A stretch of 64,000 nt of DNA from the NCBI GenBank assembly GCA_016705005.1, contig JADIZB010000038.1, positions 319,435 through 383,434 on the forward strand, given 5' to 3'. The position numbers and the translations under genes are program-made. Positions 60,426-64,000 of the stretch are shown here, one piece after another (the stretch's first letter is position 1; every line of letters starts with the position of its first letter). The notes under the pieces are model-generated. The model ran no database searches, was not told the DNA's origin, and worked only from the letters and a program-made list of their open reading frames with translations. Source of the stretch: Bacteroidales bacterium (GTDB lineage: Bacteria; Bacteroidota; Bacteroidia; Bacteroidales; Lentimicrobiaceae).

Positions 60426-60792
60426 AACTGTTTGCGAAGTTACTAATAAAATCTGCCGGCCGATACCGGCACTTTGGGATTAATCAGCCTCACCTGGAAT
60501 TGTAATCTGTCATAAAAGAATTTAAATCACAGGAACAACTAAATTAATTTCAGGCTTAAAATGCTGAAAGTTTCAAATACCAAAAACCTTTCACTTCTCT
60601 AAGTTATTGATAATATGAAGTATAATTATCACAGGCACTGACAAGGGCTTTGAACAACCTTTGTCAAAAAAAAATATTGAATTCACTGTTACATTTGATG
60701 GAATGCTTGATAAATAAAAAAAGAAAGCAATTTGTACATCTGAGACGAATTTTCCATCTGCTCCGGTTTTACTCTAATAACTACCAAAACTT
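60426..60792. other. Intergenic region without a recognised gene
   Basis: This 367-base divergent spacer is AT-rich. It contains a small hairpin candidate GCCGG-CCGATA-CCGGC near 60454-60469. I see no TAnnTTTG box for either flanking gene and no tRNA. Confidence 0.4.
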
Positions 60793-62135
60793 ATGAAACT
60801 ATTAAGGAATAAGATTATTATTCTTGTTTCCATTGCCTCCCTGGTTTCAGTAGGAATCATAACTTTTATCCATCTGTATTTCAGCTCATCTGTCGAAAGG
60901 ATTAAAAGAAGTTATGCTGAATCTCAGGTTCAGCTATTGCAAAATCACATCATCGCAAATTCAGCCATCACGACTGATGCACTGATCTATCTCTCCGAAA
61001 ACAAGGATATTCAACCCCTGCCAGATAGAGAAGAACGGATTACCTAGGACATTGGCGATCGTCTGGCCATGGCAGGATTTAGTTTTGTTATTATCACTAA
61101 ACCAGGGTTTTTACCAATCGCAGGCTTCCGAAGGATGATGAGGGAATTTATAAAATGATTCCGCTGACAGGCATATTTTCAATAAAGCACTCAGTGATGG
61201 GAAAGTAACGATGTATTATCAGTGGAAGAACGACTCCTGTTCGAACTTTCAGCCATTGCTGTGCCCGGATGTGTTCAAAGTAAAACCGATTCAATAGGCG
61301 CATGGATTATTGCAGGCCGTTATATGAACGAAGAACTTACCGATCGGTTAATCATGCAAATTCCCGGCAGGATAAGCGTTCAAAGGACCCCTGAAGCCAG
61401 CGGTTCATATTTCAATACAAAAACCAATGTTTTCATTTCGATCCTGCCCCTTTACGGATGGGATAACCTGCCGGCAGCATCCCTGAGAATCGAAACGCAA
61501 CCCGAAATCATGGAGGTATTATCGGTTCAGCAGAAATCACTTGATCATTCTTATTGTGATGATCTCAGCATTTCTGGTCTCTTTTATTTACCTGTACCTG
61601 AACCGATACATATACTTCCCTTACGACTTGTTTCCGGCTTTAAAACAAAAGGATCCTGAATATATACGAATGATCAGTGATACTGATCCGGATTTTAATT
61701 CGCTTCAGAACATGCTTATCAATGTATTTAATCAGGAACGATTGCTTTCCGATATGATGAAAAGGCGCAGCTCGGACCATATGAATTCCTTTCACGCTGC
61801 AATACTTTCAAAGATCAGTGAGGCTGTTTATGCAACTGATCACAAGGGAACCATAACTTACTGGAATAAAGCAGCCGAAGATCTTTACGGTACCACAGAG
61901 CCTGATGCAATCTCAAAAATCGCTCAGGTACTTATTAAAAACAAGTGGAAAAACCCGAAGAAGAACAACACATGACAGAATCACTAAGGAGTTCTGGCAT
62001 ATGGCAAGCCACTTCATCCAGGGGAACTTCCTGATGGAAGTAGAAATCAATGTAGAGGCCTCAATTTCATGCCCTTATGATAATAATGATAATCTGCTTG
62101 GGCACCTTACCATCGTCAGAAAACCTTATCGATAA
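60793..62135 (+). pseudogene. Membrane PAS sensor protein, several frame breaks
   Basis: Pieces of one gene lie in different frames. They are a first membrane helix (NKIIILVSIASLVSVGIITFI) and an extracytoplasmic region (AESQVQLLQNHIIANSAITTD... and later GRYMNEELTDRLIMQIPGRISV), then a second helix (LIVMISAFLVSFIYLYLN). A PAS domain follows (ILSKISEAVYATDHKGTITYWNKAAEDLYGTTEPDAI, continuing in another frame to NNDNLLGHLTIVR). Breaks are near 61047, 61200, 61550 and 61950-61990. The product would be a sensor with no visible kinase or output domain. The break pattern resembles the neighbouring genes, so some breaks may be sequence error. Confidence 0.7.
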
Positions 62136-62298
62136 GCCGCTTCCGGAGAAAAAAAAGCTGCCCTGATCCTTCCATTTTTCTTTGTATTGCATTTTTGCCT
62201 TGTTATTTCTTACTGTTAAATATTCCTGAATTCAATGTTTTCAGCAGAATGTTGCTGAACACAGCGGCCCATTAGCTGTTTAACTTTTAAAAAAATGA

Positions 62299-62943
62299 AT
62301 GAAAACAGCAATCACCCTGGTTGTCGCCGGAATTCTGCATCTTGCCTTGTCAGGTTGTAATCCGGCTCCAGAAAAAGAAAATACCGGAATGAATATGACA
62401 AACAACATTACATCAGATACCGCAACTTTTGGAGGAGGCTGTTTCTGGTGTACAGAAGCATTTTCCTTCAGCTAAAGGGTGTTATCCAGGTTGAATCGGA
62501 TATTCCGGGAGGAACACGACCAAACCCGACTTATGAGCAGGTGTGTTTTGGCGCTACCGGTCATGCAGAAGTTACACAAATCGTTTTCGACCCATGCTGT
62601 TATCGGTTTTGAAGAGCTGCTTGAAGTCTTCTGGAAAACCCATGACCTCTACACTCGAACAGACAGGGCGCAGATGTTGGTACACAATACAGATCTGTAA
62701 TTTTCTACCACGAAAAAACAACGTGAGCTGGCCGAATCTATAAATCAAAACTCGGAGCCAGCGGCGCCTCGGGACAAATCCGATTGTTACAGAAATAAGT
62801 CCATTCAAAGCATTCTATAAGGCATGGAAGATTATCATCAGAACTATTACAACAATAACAAAAAAGGCTCCACACTGCACTTTGTCATCGGACCAAAGCT
62901 CGAAAAATTTGAAAAAGGTTTTGGCAAGAGGTTTAAAAAATAG
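62299..62943 (+). pseudogene. msrA: Peptide methionine sulfoxide reductase MsrA, lipoprotein form, several frame breaks
   Basis: The start (MKTAITLVVAGILHLALSGC) is a lipoprotein signal with Cys20. ATFGGGCFWCTEA carries the catalytic Cys of MsrA, which reduces methionine S-sulfoxide with thioredoxin. Further pieces in changing frames read TRPNPTYEQVCFGATGHAEVTQIVF, GFEELLEVFWKTHD, then YHQNYYNNN and KLEKFEK, the normal family end. At least five small indels lie between 62460 and 62850. All parts of a roughly 215-residue MsrA are present in order, so I favour sequence error over a true relic, without certainty. Confidence 0.8.
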
Positions 62944-63104
62944 GTTACTGGATATGATTTCCGGAATATCACTCAGCGCCGGCCACCAGCCCATTTGCTG
63001 GAATCTTCCAGACCAGTTAGTATACCCTTCAACATCCATCCAGGCTGATCCGTCAAATTTCCTATATAAAAAGCTGTTTCCTAGGGTTGCGCGGTATGGA
63101 TCAT
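62944..63104. other. Unassigned stretch after msrA
   Basis: A reverse-strand frame crosses it (FLYRKFDGSAWMDVEGYTNW and WWPALSDIPEI), with plausible composition but no start and no family I recognise. I report it only as possible coding sequence. Confidence 0.2.
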
Positions 63105-63264
63105 GACACTCCCCGCCGTGGCGGGGTCCGGTACTACAGAAAATCAAAAAACCCGCTATCGCGGGCTATTTTTGTGCGGATAAGGAGACTCTCGCCGCCA
63201 AGGGGGTCCGGTAATTCTGGCGAATGGAAAACGCAGGCTTACGCGGGCAATATTCAGTGATAAG
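63105..63264. repeat. Two tandem diverged 80-bp units beside the tRNA-Leu-like gene
   Basis: Units 63105-63184 and 63185-63264 align end to end. Each begins GACACTC/GAGACTC, contains a G/C-rich arm ending GGGGTCCGGTA, a hairpin (ACCCGCTATCGCGGG in the first, a degraded form in the second), and ends TAAGGA. A third start, GAGACTCGAA, begins the tRNA-Leu-like sequence. On the reverse strand each unit is a tRNA-Leu 3' end followed by a terminator-type hairpin. Confidence 0.7.
63146..63170 (-). terminator. Hairpin terminator downstream of a tRNA-Leu 3' end
   Basis: On the reverse strand CCCGC-GATA-GCGGG is followed by T6. It lies directly after a sequence equal to the tRNA-Leu 3' end (CTCCTTATCCGCAC). 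Confidence 0.65.
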
Positions 63265-63334
63265 GAGACTCGAAACTCCCACGCCTCCTCGGCACCAGAT
63301 CCAGCCCGGCGCGGCACTAAATTACGCCATCCGC
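63259..63334 (-). tRNA. tRNA-Leu-like gene with small indels
   Basis: The reverse strand reads GCGGATGGCGTAATTTAGTG, then GCCGCGCC, GGATCTGGTGCCG, GGCGTGGGAGTTTCGAGTCTCC and TTATC. This matches a type II (long variable arm) tRNA-Leu with acceptor GCGGAT...ATCCGC. About two bases are missing in the D-stem region and two in the anticodon loop, and one T is extra before the T-loop (TTTCGAG for TTCGAG). The anticodon is therefore not readable. The 3' end runs into the 80-bp repeats. The damage pattern looks like that in the nearby protein genes. Confidence 0.5.
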
Positions 63335-63484
63335 AAATGAGAGGTAAAAGATAGAAATTCTTTAATATCCCCTCTGCCCAAAATTTACACCTTGATGAAA
63401 AATGCATGTTAAACAAATTCCAAACCCGATGTTTACAATTACAACCGCTGACTCTCCGTTCAATAACTATCTAAACTTCTCAGA

Positions 63485-64000
63485 ATGAAAGTTTTACAAT
63501 TTACTCTGCTGATCTGTCTTGCTTTTTTGTGTCGTCCGTTTTTGCTTCAGGAACCCTATCAGCACCCCAGGCTGACAAAAACGTGGAACTCCATAACGGC
63601 CAAAGACAAGAATCTGTCTTTTTGCAGACCCTTCCGAAAGTGCTCCATGCTCCTCCTCCACTAATGAAAACCTACAAAAGATAAATGGTTTATATTTTCA
63701 AAATTAGTTCAATGAAATCTGTGATCATCGGGAAATGGGCAAACCGGGCTGAGCGCACCCAAAGGTAGTGGAATCGGTCATGGGAGTTTGTTTGTCGCTA
63801 AACATCGATGAAGTCGTTGAATTTAATCTTAAGGATAAGTCTGACTGGCCGGTATACGCATCCGAAGGCAATAAATCTGAACGATATTGCTGTAAATCAG
63901 AGGGTATTGTTTATGTATCGGATAGTAAGGGGATTGCATTTAAGGGTATCTCAGAAAAAAAAACTGAAAATACTCTCAGATTCCCTGAAGTGAAAGCCAG
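63485..64000 (+). pseudogene. Secreted protein gene, broken, runs off the window
   Basis: MKVLQFTLLICLAFL begins a signal peptide. The frame then shifts near 63528: the natural continuation appears to be S-S-V-F-A-S-G-T-L-S-A-P-Q-A-D-K-N-V-E in another frame, as far as PPPLMKTY near 63673. A third frame near the end (VEFNLKDKSDWPVYASEGNKS and GIVYVSDSKGIAFKGIS) may be a later part of the same protein. The family is not recognisable. Confidence 0.5.

Noticed and set aside
62944..63104. A GIY-YIG or other nuclease gene on the reverse strand
   Set aside because: The frame reads plausible residues but has no start and no nuclease motif that I can point to.
63105..63264. CRISPR array at the 80-bp tandem units
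   Set aside because: There are only two units, directly adjacent, with no spacers and no cas genes.

Overview
The window is from a Bacteroidota (Bacteroidetes) genome, most likely an uncultured Bacteroidales-like member assembled from a metagenome. Four things point there. Two proteins end in type IX secretion (T9SS) sorting domains. There is a SusC-like TonB-dependent receptor. Several small families are, to my knowledge, largely limited to this phylum (DUF5606, DUF4834, DUF4783, DUF6427). More than twenty promoters carry the Bacteroidetes -7 element TAnnTTTG, usually only 15-23 nt before a start codon and with no Shine-Dalgarno sequence.

Layout. 1-7 kb: the 5' end of valS, repeat-rich spacer, an IS256-family insertion sequence, a glycosyltransferase, a DUF5606 gene, a damaged pyrK-pyrD pair split by a (TTTTTAC)n array, two small membrane proteins and a frameshifted EF-G gene. 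8.8-24.6 kb: ordinary chromosome with purD, a DUF6427 membrane protein, rnhB, two envelope proteins, a GH73/LysM hydrolase, an OmpR/histidine kinase pair, rsmG, pepD, rpmH, a DUF4834 protein and a YfhO-like protein. 24.6-35.5 kb: a surface-glycan locus. It holds a glycosyltransferase, a GpsA-like dehydrogenase, a tightly packed nonulosonic (sialic/legionaminic-type) acid operon (KdsC-like phosphatase, NeuD, NeuB, NeuC, PtmE-like nucleotidyltransferase, NeuA), and, facing it, a flippase and a GT-B glycosyltransferase. 35.6-52 kb: YihY, nadC, a DUF4783 protein, rlmH, rdgB, two beta-propeller proteins, a TonB receptor, a methyltransferase-like membrane protein, and a PASTA protein, T9SS cargo and rluA-family set divergent from ddl. 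52-58.5 kb: a small secreted protein, a LytS/LytTR pair with a downstream lipoprotein of three glycogen-binding-like repeats, and a DUF116 protein followed by a phytoene-desaturase-like FAD enzyme. 58.5-64 kb: a lysyl-endopeptidase-like T9SS protease, a broken PAS sensor, a broken msrA, 80-bp tandem repeats next to an indel-damaged tRNA-Leu, and a broken secreted-protein gene running off the end.

The main caution concerns frame damage. It is confined to about 3.7-7.1 kb and 57.3-64 kb, while roughly 50 kb between is clean. Most breaks can be repaired by one base, usually a missing G or C in a short run, and even the tRNA carries small indels. I read most of these as assembly or consensus errors in functional genes rather than real pseudogenes.

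The most interesting biology is the nonulosonate locus, which mixes NeuC-type sialic acid genes, a PtmE-like enzyme and a KdsC-type phosphatase but has no dehydratase or aminotransferase nearby. Next come the heptanucleotide array that has no stop in any forward frame and sits where the pyrK 3' end should be, the tRNA-linked 80-bp repeats, and the three-repeat glycogen-binding-like lipoprotein. I found no CRISPR array, prophage or integrase.
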